Source of the DNA: an uncultured Bacteroidales bacterium
Lineage (GTDB): Bacteria; Bacteroidota; Bacteroidia; Bacteroidales; F082
Direction of reading: 5' to 3'
NCBI GenBank assembly: GCA_905234645.1
Contig: CAJOIS010000006.1
Location: 26,217 to 90,216, forward strand
Length of the DNA: 64,000 nucleotides
Shown here: positions 51,032 to 58,133 of the stretch, one piece after another
How the letters are laid out: every line of letters starts with the position of its first letter
Position numbering within the stretch: the stretch's first letter is position 1
Position numbers and translations under genes: made by a program
The notes under the pieces: generated by a model
Databases searched by the model: none
The model's input: the letters and a program-made list of their open reading frames with translations, nothing else
What the model was told of the DNA's origin: nothing

Positions 51032-51148
51032 ATCACCGAGGCTTTCGAGTGCCTAATGCCACAATTAATGAGTAAAGCCCACGTGGAACACACGTAGGCA
51101 TTGGCTTACTCGCTTGTGGCATCTAGAAAATCTCGAAATTTCGGTGAT
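51032..51148 (-). promoter_or_regulatory. Long structured 5' leader of the restriction operon
   Basis: Stems in the plus-strand numbering: ATCACCGA (51032-51039) with TCGGTGAT (51141-51148); TTTCGAG (51043-51049) with CTCGAAA (51132-51138); ATGCCACAA (51056-51064) with TTGTGGCAT (51114-51122); GAGTAA-GCC (51070-51079) with GGC-TTACTC (51103-51111); ACGTG (51081-51085) with CACGT (51091-51095). In the transcript the base of this rod ends 2 nt before the helicase ATG, so it could hide the initiation region or act as an attenuator or protein-binding site. There is no T run, so it is not a simple terminator. Confidence 0.65.
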
Positions 51149-51245
51149 GCAAGCTTTTAAGCTAACGCTATTCTGTTAATCGTTTATTCTATTATTTATC
51201 TCTTCATTGGCAATAAACTCAGTTCGATTTGAATTATTTTGGCTT

Positions 51246-51276
51246 CAAAAATACATAATCTCCATGTATTTTTCAA
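51246..51276 (-). promoter_or_regulatory. Promoter of the restriction operon
   Basis: Minus-strand TATTTTTG (51246-51253) and TTG (51274-51276) with a 20-nt spacer. A perfect inverted repeat AATACAT / ATGTATT (51250-51270, 7-nt loop) fills the spacer and overlaps the -7 box, a likely operator. The transcript would have a leader of about 210 nt. The rest of 51149-51381 shows nothing else. Confidence 0.65.
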
Positions 51277-51381
51277 CGATTTTTTCAAAAGTCTTGGTTT
51301 ATTGCCGTCGCTTTTAGGCTTAAACCGTTTTGTCCAATTTTACTAAAATGTGAGATTTTGAAAATATTTTTCGGGAAATGC

Positions 51382-51412
51382 TTGCGAGGAATGGAAAAGA
51401 TGTTTATTTTTG
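51382..51412 (+). promoter_or_regulatory. Promoter of ncRNA candidate A
   Basis: TTG (51382-51384) and TATTTTTG (51405-51412), spacer 20 nt. The surrounding 45 bp are almost the same as at 52229-52274 (shared TGCTTGC, AAAAGATGTT and TATTTTTGCAA). Confidence 0.75.
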
Positions 51413-51417
51413 CAACA

Positions 51418-51525
51418 TCATCTTTTTGATGTGCGCTTGCAGAAGACTGTTCCAGCACATTTCGGACGGTATGTTAGAACTGCAAGGCAAAGGCATCCGA
51501 TGTGCAGGCACTGCCTTTTTTTATT
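51418..51525 (+). ncRNA. Candidate structured small RNA A
   Basis: About 105 nt from the predicted start to a terminator-like end. It begins with hairpin ACATCA/TTGATGT (51415-51432 region), has long-range pairing CTTGCAG (about 51438) with CTGCAAG (about 51479) and GCACAT..CGGA with TCCGATGTGC, and ends AAAGGCA...TGCCTTT followed by a T-rich run at 51515-51528. No open frame of interest. It may be a 6S-like or other regulatory RNA; identity not known. Confidence 0.5.
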
Positions 51526-52099
51526 TTATATTCCACCAATAGACAGATCGTTCGAGCTCATTTACGTGTAAATAGATCAATGGTTTTGCTTTTGTTTCTC
51601 CGTGTTCAACTTTACGCAAATACTCTTTCACTCCATTTGCTATATGGGTGTTGCCGTATTTGCTGTCAGCGGGAGCTATCGAAATAGCTACGTCTGATTG
51701 GATGGTCTTACTCATGTCGTTAAAGAATGCTTTTCTTGAGTGGGTAATAGCATCAACGACTTTTTGAATGTTGGGTTCTCCCCTAAGAGCGTATATTTCA
51801 TGAGTAAACCCTTCCACTTTTCCATCAGGAGAGGGCAGCGTGAAAAGCTTTCCGTTAATACGAATCTTTCCCCTTCCCTCCCTGTCAAGCGTTAATGAAA
51901 AACCATTCTCTGCAATGATACGTCCTGCAGTTTTTTCGTGTTCAGGATGGTTGCCGATAAAAGAAAAATAAGCACCGTTAGGGTGACCACATTGTTCTAC
52001 AATGTAGCCCTCTTCCTCGAGCTGGACAGCTTCGGTCATATTGCGTAGCCGTCTTCGTTGGGAAAATTGATTCGATGCTTTTATCTTGCGTCCATCCAT
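51521..52099 (-). CDS. Orphan protein, possible barnase-like nuclease-type C-terminus
   Basis: A 192-residue protein (MDGRKIKASNQFSQRRRLRN...). The pattern is an N-terminal helix (AVQLEEEGYIVEQ), a glycine/basic middle with short strands (GKIRINGKLFTLPS), a helix with basic residues (VVDAITHSRKAFFNDMSKTI) and terminal strands (PLIYLHVNELERSVYWW). This order recalls mobile-element proteins with a BECR/EndoU-like fold (E.EGY.V..., ...A...A....V.), but I cannot confirm a catalytic set. It is transcribed towards ncRNA A and away from B. A -7 box TAATTTTG lies at 52119-52126. Confidence 0.55.
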   Translation of the reverse strand: MDGRKIKASNQFSQRRRLRNMTEAVQLEEEGYIVEQCGHPNGAYFSFIGNHPEHEKTAGRIIAENGFSLTLDREGRGKIRINGKLFTLPSPDGKVEGFTHEIYALRGEPNIQKVVDAITHSRKAFFNDMSKTIQSDVAISIAPADSKYGNTHIANGVKEYLRKVEHGETKAKPLIYLHVNELERSVYWWNIK

Positions 52100-52118
52100 T
52101 TTTCAAAAGAATTGAACG

Positions 52119-52126
52119 CAAAATTA
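52119..52126 (-). promoter_or_regulatory. -7 box of the orphan gene at 51.5 kb
   Basis: Minus-strand TAATTTTG 20 bp before the ATG; no TTG at the usual distance upstream. Confidence 0.4.
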
Positions 52127-52236
52127 AAGAATTATTCTATAATGGAAAGATAATTTCTATATATTAATTTATTATATTAATTCGGAAATATTAACAAACT
52201 GAAAATGAGAAGTTTTGAAATTATTTCAGAAAATGC

Positions 52237-52268
52237 TTGCAAGGTGTGAGAAAAGATGTTTATTTTTG
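52237..52268 (+). promoter_or_regulatory. Promoter of ncRNA candidate B
   Basis: TTG (52237-52239) and TATTTTTG (52261-52268), spacer 21 nt. Near-duplicate of the promoter at 51382-51412, one base longer in the spacer. Confidence 0.75.
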
Positions 52269-52273
52269 CAATG

Positions 52274-52378
52274 TCAATCCAAAAGATTGGCTATCCGGGC
52301 AGAATCCCGAGAGGGCAAGACTTTATCGACACTACCCAAAAATAAAGAGAGCTGCTGTAAGGCAGCTCTCTTGGTTTA
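52274..52378 (+). ncRNA. Candidate structured small RNA B
   Basis: About 100 nt: 5' hairpin CAATC-CAAAA-GATTG, hairpin CGGG-CAGAAT-CCCG, an unpaired A-rich part, then a strong terminator stem AGAGAGCTGC (52346-52355) with GCAGCTCTCT (52362-52371) and a short T-rich tail. Only the promoter and the presence of a first hairpin are shared with candidate A; the bodies differ. It ends just before the 3' end of lpxD on the other strand, so it could also give antisense transcription there. Confidence 0.5.
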
Positions 52379-52395
52379 ACGATCGCTCAGTTCGT

Positions 52396-53340
52396 TTATT
52401 TCTCCGGATGGTCCTGGTAATAATCCCTTAACAAATCGGGAAGCTTGCGCATGGCGGCTTGTTCGCGCCATTGCTTGCGGACGTCCTGGGCGGGCACGCC
52501 GAAGACAGCCTTGCCGGGCTCGATGTTCTTGTCGACCGCCGAAGTGGCCAACACCACAGCGCCCTCGCCGATGACGAGGTCCTTGTTGACACACACACGG
52601 CCCCAGAGGATGACATCGTCCTCGATGCGGGTGACGCCGGCAATGGCAGCATGGCTGCCGATGAGGCAGTTGCGCCCGATATAGCTGTCATGGCCCACCT
52701 GGCAGTGGTTGTCCATCTTGGTGCCGCGACGGATGGTGGTGTCGCTGGTGACACCCTTGTCAATGCTGCACAAAGCACCGATCTCCACGTCGTCCTCGAT
52801 CACCACACGGCCAAACGACTCGAACTTCTTGTAGCCGTCGCCGCGACGCTGGAAATAATAGGCATCGGCTCCAATCACGCTGCCAGAGTGGATGATGACG
52901 TTGTCGCCAATGACGCTATAGTCGTAGATGGTGACATTGGGATGGATGACGCAGTTTTTGCCGATTTTGGCATGGTTCCCGACAAACGAGCCGGGCATCA
53001 CCACGGTCCCCTCGCCGATCTCAGCCGTCGGGCTGATGGCTTGCGTGCAGGTCTCCTTGGGACGATAGTGCCGCATTGCCCGAAGGAAGGCATCAAAGGG
53101 ATCGTCGTGAATGAGCAGGGCCTTGCCCTCGGGACACTCCACGTGCTTGTTAATCAAGACTACCGTGGCCGCCGAGTTCAAGGCCTTGCCGTAATATTTG
53201 GGGTGATCCACAAAGGTCACGTCGCCAGCTTCGACTTTATGGATTTCGTTGAAGCCGGTGATCGGAAACTTGGGATCCCCGATGTATTCAGCGCCGATCA
53301 AGTCGGCGATCTGTTTCAATGTGGTCTTCGGGATCTTCAT
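52396..53340 (-). CDS. lpxD: UDP-3-O-acylglucosamine N-acyltransferase LpxD
   Basis: Third step of lipid A synthesis: adds the N-linked acyl chain to UDP-3-O-acyl-glucosamine in the cytoplasm. The protein has the LpxD N-terminal domain (LKQIADLIGAEYIGDP) and a left-handed beta-helix of hexapeptide repeats (GEGTVVMPGSFVGNHAKIGK; catalytic-histidine region DNHCQVGHDSYIG). I choose the ATG at 53340 (MKIPKTTLKQ), which overlaps the efp stop as TGATG; an ATG 21 bases earlier would lie inside efp. Confidence 0.95.
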   Translation of the reverse strand: MKIPKTTLKQIADLIGAEYIGDPKFPITGFNEIHKVEAGDVTFVDHPKYYGKALNSAATVVLINKHVECPEGKALLIHDDPFDAFLRAMRHYRPKETCTQAISPTAEIGEGTVVMPGSFVGNHAKIGKNCVIHPNVTIYDYSVIGDNVIIHSGSVIGADAYYFQRRGDGYKKFESFGRVVIEDDVEIGALCSIDKGVTSDTTIRRGTKMDNHCQVGHDSYIGRNCLIGSHAAIAGVTRIEDDVILWGRVCVNKDLVIGEGAVVLATSAVDKNIEPGKAVFGVPAQDVRKQWREQAAMRKLPDLLRDYYQDHPEK

Positions 53341-53903
53341 CAGGCCTTCACACGTTCGCAATAGTCACCGGTACGGGTATCCACGCGGATCATGTCGTCG
53401 GTGTTGATGAACAGGGGGACGCGAACCATGGCGCCAGTCTCAACGGTGGCTTCCTTCAGCGCGTTGGTGGCAGTGTTGCCCTTCTCGCCAGGCTCGGTAT
53501 AAGTGACCTTCAAGACGGTCTTGGGAGGCATCTCAGCGTACAGGATGGTCTCGGTGGAGGCATCCACAACAACGTCAACGACATCGTTTTCCTTCATGTA
53601 TTTCACACCCGTGATGTTGTCACCGGCAATCGGGATCTGGTCGTAGGTCTCGGTATGCATGAACATGAAGTCCTCACCTTCTTTATAAAGATACTGGTAG
53701 GGACGATGCTCCACGCGGACATCCTCCAGCTTCACGCCGATGTCGAATCTCTTTTCAAGAACATTGCCGCTGAGGACATCCTTCAGCTTGATACGCATGA
53801 TTGTGTTACCCTTACCAGGCTTAACATGTTGGAAGTCAATACAGAAATAAATCTTACCGTCCATGCGGATGGCACTTCCAATCTTAACATCTTGACTAAG
53901 CAT
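53340..53903 (-). CDS. efp: Elongation factor P
   Basis: Relieves ribosome stalling at proline runs. The 187-residue protein has the three-domain EF-P layout with the domain-I tip HVKPGKGN, placing a lysine (K31) at the position that is modified in other bacteria; which modification is used here is not visible. It ends overlapping lpxD. A -7 box is 49 bp upstream. Confidence 0.97.
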   Translation of the reverse strand: MLSQDVKIGSAIRMDGKIYFCIDFQHVKPGKGNTIMRIKLKDVLSGNVLEKRFDIGVKLEDVRVEHRPYQYLYKEGEDFMFMHTETYDQIPIAGDNITGVKYMKENDVVDVVVDASTETILYAEMPPKTVLKVTYTEPGEKGNTATNALKEATVETGAMVRVPLFINTDDMIRVDTRTGDYCERVKA

Positions 53904-53951
53904 AATAGATATTTTAGGTTTAAATAATTGAAAATTTATGATTTAAAAGGG

Positions 53952-53959
53952 CAAAAATA
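53952..53959 (-). promoter_or_regulatory. -7 box of efp-lpxD
   Basis: Minus-strand TATTTTTG; no clear TTG at -33. Predicted leader about 43 nt. Confidence 0.45.
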
Positions 53960-54008
53960 AAAAAAAACAATGATACATAGTTTATTTTTTTAAAAAAATG
54001 GTCAGGTT

Positions 54009-54036
54009 GGATTGCTTCGCTACGCTCGCAATGACG
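54009..54036. repeat. Extragenic palindromic repeat downstream of the DUF721 gene
   Basis: The unit with ATTGC...GCAAT arms around ttcgctacgctc resembles an extragenic repeat widely seen between bacterial genes. A second small hairpin GACGC-AA-GCGTC (54033-54044) follows, so the pair may end the recF/DUF721 transcript. Confidence 0.55.
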
Positions 54037-54042
54037 CAAGCG

Positions 54043-54333
54043 TCATTTGAAAACGATCTCCTTGAGCAGGTCGTATCCTACCAGATTGTTGAGGTTCTTC
54101 ATCAGCAAAGACTTCGAATAGCCCAGTTCGGTACGCAGGCTGTCGGAGGTAAGCCTCACGAACAGCACCCCGTCTTTGATGAAAAGGTCCTTGCTGTATT
54201 GTGCGATGAAGGGACCCACCACCCCGCTCCATCCCTTGATGATCTTGACCTCGTCGAGATAGCCCGGGCCGCGGCGTTCGTCATAGAAAGCCTTGATCAA
54301 CTCGCCTACTGTATTCTGGTTGGGATCACTCAT
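54043..54333 (-). CDS. DUF721 (DciA-like) protein
   Basis: A 96-residue protein from the ATG at 54333 (MSDPNQNTVGELIKAFYDER). The pattern W..VVG..I..Y...LFI.DGVL.V.L.S..LR.EL matches DUF721, related to the helicase-loading factor DciA. The gene overlaps recF by 8 bases, the usual recF-DUF721 order in Bacteroidota. Role in DNA replication is inferred from family and neighbour. Confidence 0.88.
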   Translation of the reverse strand: MSDPNQNTVGELIKAFYDERRGPGYLDEVKIIKGWSGVVGPFIAQYSKDLFIKDGVLFVRLTSDSLRTELGYSKSLLMKNLNNLVGYDLLKEIVFK

Positions 54334-55441
54334 GGTCAATGGGGTTTACGTGTCCTGATTCCACCTCGAAGATGCGGTGGCTGATGTTGGTATCGTCGAA
54401 CAGGCGCTCGATGCGCTGCCGCTGGGTGTCGGTAATGAACACCTGTCCGAAATGGTCGTCGCCCACCAGGCGTACGAGCTTCATCACCCGCTGGTCGTCG
54501 AGCTTGTCGAAGATGTCGTCCAACAACAAAATGGGCTTGTAGCCGATCTTCTGGTAGTTGTACTCGAACTGGGCGAGACGGATGGAAACCACAAAGGATT
54601 TCTGTTGGCCCTGCGACCCAAACTTCTTCAAGGGATGCCCGTCAAGGAAGAACTCCAGATCGTCCTTGTGAATGCCTACATTGGTGTAACACGAATAGGA
54701 ATCTTGCTGAAGACTCTCTTCAAGCAATTGTTGTAACGATTTGGAATCCAACTTTGAAGAATATGTTACTTGAACCTTTTCTTTAGCACCTGATACCACC
54801 TCGTAATAGTGTTGGAAGATGGGATGGAATTCCTCCAAAAACAGCTTCCGCTTCGCATGGATATCGTCGGCACAGGTACAGAGTTGTTCGTCCCAGAGTT
54901 GCAGCAGCGAGCGGTCGAAGTGCCGCGTGTCGGCAAACTGGCGAAGCTGCATGTTGCGTTGCAGCAGGGCACGGTTGTATTTGAGCAGTGCGCTGAGGTA
55001 GAGCGGGTCGAACTGGGAGATGACGCCATCGATGAACTTGCGTCGGAGGTCGCTGCCTTCGTTGATGAGGTCACGGTCGTATGGCGAGATCATCACCAGG
55101 GGGAACTTCCCGATATGGTCGCTGAGGCGGTCGTATTCCTTTTTGTTGAATTTGAACGACTTCTTGGCATCGCGTTTCTGCACACATGACACCAGATCGT
55201 TCTCCTTGTCGTCGAAGCCATAGGTGCCATGAATGCTGAAGAAGTCCTGGTTGTGCCGGATGTTGAGTTTGTCGGTAGCGCCGAAGAAACTCTTGCAGAA
55301 CGAGAGGTAGTAGATGGAATCGAGGATGTTGGTCTTCCCTGCCCCGTTGAGGCCGACGAAACAGTTCACGTTCTCCGAAAACGTCAGTTCGGCGTTCTCG
55401 CAGTTCTTGAAGTTGGCCAGTCTCAATTCCTTCAGGTACAT
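54326..55441 (-). CDS. recF: DNA replication and repair protein RecF
   Basis: SMC-like ATPase that loads RecA at gaps. Walker A GLNGAGKTN (30-38), signature FGSQGQQKS and Walker B PILLLDDIFDKLD are all present. 371 residues, normal length. It begins immediately before the stop of porQ (no overlap) and overlaps the DUF721 gene. Confidence 0.96.
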   Translation of the reverse strand: MYLKELRLANFKNCENAELTFSENVNCFVGLNGAGKTNILDSIYYLSFCKSFFGATDKLNIRHNQDFFSIHGTYGFDDKENDLVSCVQKRDAKKSFKFNKKEYDRLSDHIGKFPLVMISPYDRDLINEGSDLRRKFIDGVISQFDPLYLSALLKYNRALLQRNMQLRQFADTRHFDRSLLQLWDEQLCTCADDIHAKRKLFLEEFHPIFQHYYEVVSGAKEKVQVTYSSKLDSKSLQQLLEESLQQDSYSCYTNVGIHKDDLEFFLDGHPLKKFGSQGQQKSFVVSIRLAQFEYNYQKIGYKPILLLDDIFDKLDDQRVMKLVRLVGDDHFGQVFITDTQRQRIERLFDDTNISHRIFEVESGHVNPIDHE

Positions 55442-56473
55442 TTAGAACTTGTTGAGGTCCATGGTGATGGTGAGGTAGTTGGGCGACACGTTGATGTTGT
55501 CGCGCGAGCGGGCATAGCTGATCTCAAACATCTTGACCTTGACGGCCAGTCCGGCGGAGAAGCCCACGGTGGTGCGGGCCTGGGGGACGTTCATGGCGTA
55601 ACGTTGACCGTAGTTGAAGGCGGAGCGCAACACGATGTTCTTGCCCAGGGCCAGTTCCCCACCCACCACAAGGTGGCAGGCCATATTACGCACGAAACGG
55701 GCCACGGAGCTTTCCATGGTGACGGTCCCGGTGACGGGGTCGGTATGTTGCTCGATATACACTGGGGTCATCATCAGTTTGTTCCAATGCTGGATGTCGT
55801 CGTACCAAAGCATCACGGTCACGGGTAGGTGTTCCAGCTTGCGCGAGGCGCCGAAGTCCAGCGAGAACGGAAGCGGATCGTGGTCCGAGTTGATGTTGTT
55901 GAAGAGTTGGGTGCCGATGTTACGAGCGTTGAGTGAGAGAATCCATCCGTTGTTGGTAAGGTACATGCCTGCTACGTCGACGCCCAGGGCTCCAGCGGAA
56001 TACGACTCATATTGGATGCCGGCATACTTCAACGCCGCTCCGATCTTCCAGTTGGGGGTGAGGGTCCTTCCCCATCCGATATTCACCGAGAAGTCGGAAC
56101 AGCTGAAATCGCCTGTCACGATACCACTCTCGGAGGCTTCGTCGAAGTGCCCGTAGTTGTGGTATTGCACCGTGGCGGCGAAGCTACCCACTTTTTCGAA
56201 GGTGCGTGCATATTGGAGTGTGGCGAAGTTGATGTCGGTGTAATAATCCACATAGGAAAGCCCCAGCTTGTTGTTCATCCCTTCGCCGATGGCGGCGGGG
56301 TTGAATGTCGACAGCTGGATGTCGTCGTCGCAGACAGGCAATGGCAGTCCGCCCAAGGCAGCCACCCTTGCCGAGTTGGTCGTCCTCAGAAACGAGTAGG
56401 TGCCATTGGCTTGCTGCGCCGAAACGCCTATCGCCATCAAGAAGAACAGTAGTATGATTATCAGTTTACGCAT
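55442..56473 (-). CDS. porQ: Type IX secretion system protein PorQ
   Basis: A 343-residue outer-membrane barrel with signal peptide (ends IGVSAQ). It starts with the family pattern TYSFLRTTNSARVAALGG, followed by DDIQLSTFNPAAI, GLSYVDYYTDINFATLQYAR and a C-terminus of alternating aromatic residues. PorQ works with PorU, PorV and PorZ in attaching type IX cargo to the cell surface. Its presence implies a working type IX system elsewhere in the genome, matching the sorting tail on the subtilase at 58 kb. Confidence 0.88.
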   Translation of the reverse strand: MRKLIIILLFFLMAIGVSAQQANGTYSFLRTTNSARVAALGGLPLPVCDDDIQLSTFNPAAIGEGMNNKLGLSYVDYYTDINFATLQYARTFEKVGSFAATVQYHNYGHFDEASESGIVTGDFSCSDFSVNIGWGRTLTPNWKIGAALKYAGIQYESYSAGALGVDVAGMYLTNNGWILSLNARNIGTQLFNNINSDHDPLPFSLDFGASRKLEHLPVTVMLWYDDIQHWNKLMMTPVYIEQHTDPVTGTVTMESSVARFVRNMACHLVVGGELALGKNIVLRSAFNYGQRYAMNVPQARTTVGFSAGLAVKVKMFEISYARSRDNINVSPNYLTITMDLNKF

Positions 56474-56488
56474 AACTCTTTTTTAATT

Positions 56489-56520
56489 ACTCCTAACTCC
56501 TCACTCCTAACTCCTCACTC
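56489..56520. repeat. Tandem 14-bp repeat upstream of porQ
   Basis: Unit actcctaactcctc, 2.3 copies, itself built of two similar 7-mers. It fills the gap between nusB and porQ. Confidence 0.75.
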
Positions 56521-57480
56521 TCACGCCAGCCCTCTCCCCGTCTTCACAATCTTCCCTTCTGCCTTGAGTTGTTCCGACAGCTTGTCGAGGATGCCATTCA
56601 CAAACCTGCGGCTGTCGGGGGTGCTGTAGTATTTTGATATTTCAATGTATTCGTTGATGGAGACTTTCACGGGGATGTCGTGGAACTGGGTGAACTCGGT
56701 GAGCGCCATGAAGATGATGATCTTGTCCATCAGGGCAATGCGGTCGTAATCCCAGTTGGCGATGTTTTTCTTTACCAGTTCGCGATACTCGTCGGCATTC
56801 TTCATGGTGAGTCGGAACAGGCGGATGATGAAATTCTTGTCGTCGTTAGTCTCGTCGTTCTCGGTCTTGTAGGGCGCCGGTATTTTGGTGTCGGGGCCAA
56901 AGCCCTCCTCCATCTCGTTGAAGAACTTCCAGAGAAGGAACAGGCAGATTTGGTAATCGCTGTTGAACACCAGGTTCTTGTCGGAATAGAAGTCGAACAG
57001 CAACTCGTCATCTTCCATATAGTTGTCGATGACAGAGAGAATCAGCTTTTTGTCAGAGGCGAAGTTGTCTTTCTCCCCTTTCATATATTCTTGGTATTCA
57101 GGATAATCACGAAGACGGTTGTAGAATCCGCGGATGAAGTCTTCGCGGTCGTTGTCCCAGTTGATCTTGTATTTTTCTTGAAGGGCCTGCAAGTCGCGGT
57201 TGTTTTCAAGGGCGTTGATGACGCGGTTGTTGACGAAGCGGCGGTTGGGGTTGAGGTCCTCTTCGGTGGGAAAATTCTTGTGCAGGTTCTCTTCTATCCT
57301 ACGTTCGGCAAAGTTTTTCACCTCCACCCAAAACGTCAGCTGGCGGATGAAAAGTTCATAAAGGCTGTCGACGCTGTTGAGCAGGCGGCGTTCGGCGGCG
57401 AGCAAATCAGTCTCTTCGGCTTGGTGATAGGCGTAGATCTGCTGTAACACCTTGACTCTCAAAAACCTTCTGTTAAGCAT
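56521..57480 (-). CDS. nusB: Transcription antitermination factor NusB (long Bacteroidota form)
   Basis: 319 residues, about twice the length of the E. coli protein. The C-terminal 130 residues carry the NusB fold (NIANWDYDRIALMDKIIIFM, then VSINEYIEISKYYSTPDSRR and FVNGILDKL); the N-terminal 180 residues begin MLNRRFLRVKVLQQIYAY, the duplicated helical extension typical of the phylum. Acts in rRNA transcription and processing with NusA/NusG/S10. Promoter at 57513-57544. Confidence 0.95.
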   Translation of the reverse strand: MLNRRFLRVKVLQQIYAYHQAEETDLLAAERRLLNSVDSLYELFIRQLTFWVEVKNFAERRIEENLHKNFPTEEDLNPNRRFVNNRVINALENNRDLQALQEKYKINWDNDREDFIRGFYNRLRDYPEYQEYMKGEKDNFASDKKLILSVIDNYMEDDELLFDFYSDKNLVFNSDYQICLFLLWKFFNEMEEGFGPDTKIPAPYKTENDETNDDKNFIIRLFRLTMKNADEYRELVKKNIANWDYDRIALMDKIIIFMALTEFTQFHDIPVKVSINEYIEISKYYSTPDSRRFVNGILDKLSEQLKAEGKIVKTGRGLA

Positions 57481-57512
57481 AAAAAAGAAAAATTATTCAT
57501 TGGTTTAAACTG

Positions 57513-57544
57513 CAAATTTATTAAAAAATTATTTACCTTTGCAA
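57513..57544 (-). promoter_or_regulatory. Promoter of nusB
   Basis: Minus-strand TAAATTTG (57513-57520) and TTG (57542-57544), spacer 21 nt. It physically overlaps the ferritin promoter on the other strand. Confidence 0.65.
57534..57541 (+). promoter_or_regulatory. -7 box of the ferritin gene
   Basis: TACCTTTG is an exact -7 box with a degenerate CTG about 21 nt upstream. Leader about 37 nt to the ATG at 57584. Confidence 0.6.
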
Positions 57545-57583
57545 TCAATCTTGAAAACTTCAATACTTAACATCTAAAAAACT

Positions 57584-58099
57584 ATGATTAGCAAAAAATT
57601 AGCAAAAGCCATCAACGACCAGATCAACGCTGAGATGTGGTCGGCTTATCTCTATCTGAGCATGTCGCAAGACATTTACGCCAAGGGGTTCAAGGGCATC
57701 GCCCACTGGTACAAGGTGCAGTTCCTCGAGGAGCAGGCCCACGCCGCCATCATGATCAACTATCTGCATTCGCAGGACGAGAAGGTGATTTTGGCTCCCA
57801 TCGCCAAGGTGCAGACCAGCTGGAAGACCGTGTTGTCCGCTTTTGAGGACACCCTCGCCCACGAAAAGAAAGTGACTGCCATGATCAACAACCTGTGCGA
57901 CATCGCCGACGAGGACCACGACCGTGCCGCTGCCAATTTCCTGGCTTGGTTCATCGACGAGCAAGTCGAAGAAGAGGAGAACGCTCGCGACCTCATTGCC
58001 CAGTGCAAGATGATCGACGGACACATGGGCGGCATGATGATGCTCGACAAGGAACTCGGCGCCCGCCAGTACCACACACCATCACCCTTGAAGGATTAA
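57584..58099 (+). CDS. ftnA: Ferritin
   Basis: Iron-storage protein of the non-haem FtnA type, 24-mer in the cytoplasm. The ferroxidase-site residues are in place: E17, E50, H53, E94, Q127 and E130. 171 residues, normal length. Single-gene unit between a consensus -7 box and a strong bidirectional terminator. Confidence 0.96.
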   Translation: MISKKLAKAINDQINAEMWSAYLYLSMSQDIYAKGFKGIAHWYKVQFLEEQAHAAIMINYLHSQDEKVILAPIAKVQTSWKTVLSAFEDTLAHEKKVTAMINNLCDIADEDHDRAAANFLAWFIDEQVEEEENARDLIAQCKMIDGHMGGMMMLDKELGARQYHTPSPLKD

Positions 58100-58102
58100 T
58101 TG

Positions 58103-58133
58103 AAAAAGCCCCGCGGCGGCGGGGCTTTTTTTT
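58103..58133. terminator. Bidirectional terminator between ferritin and the subtilase gene
   Basis: Stem GCCCCGC / GCGGGGC with 4-nt loop, preceded by A5 and followed by T8, so it works in both directions between converging genes. Confidence 0.85.

Noticed and set aside
51032..51148. Retron or group II intron RNA as the reason for the long leader hairpin
   Set aside because: No reverse transcriptase gene is nearby and no intron domain V motif is seen; the position at a start codon fits an mRNA leader better.
51030..52395. CRISPR array or tRNA genes in the 51-52 kb non-coding stretches
   Set aside because: No regularly spaced repeats and no cloverleaf or TPsiC-like sequence were found; the two similar segments are promoters.
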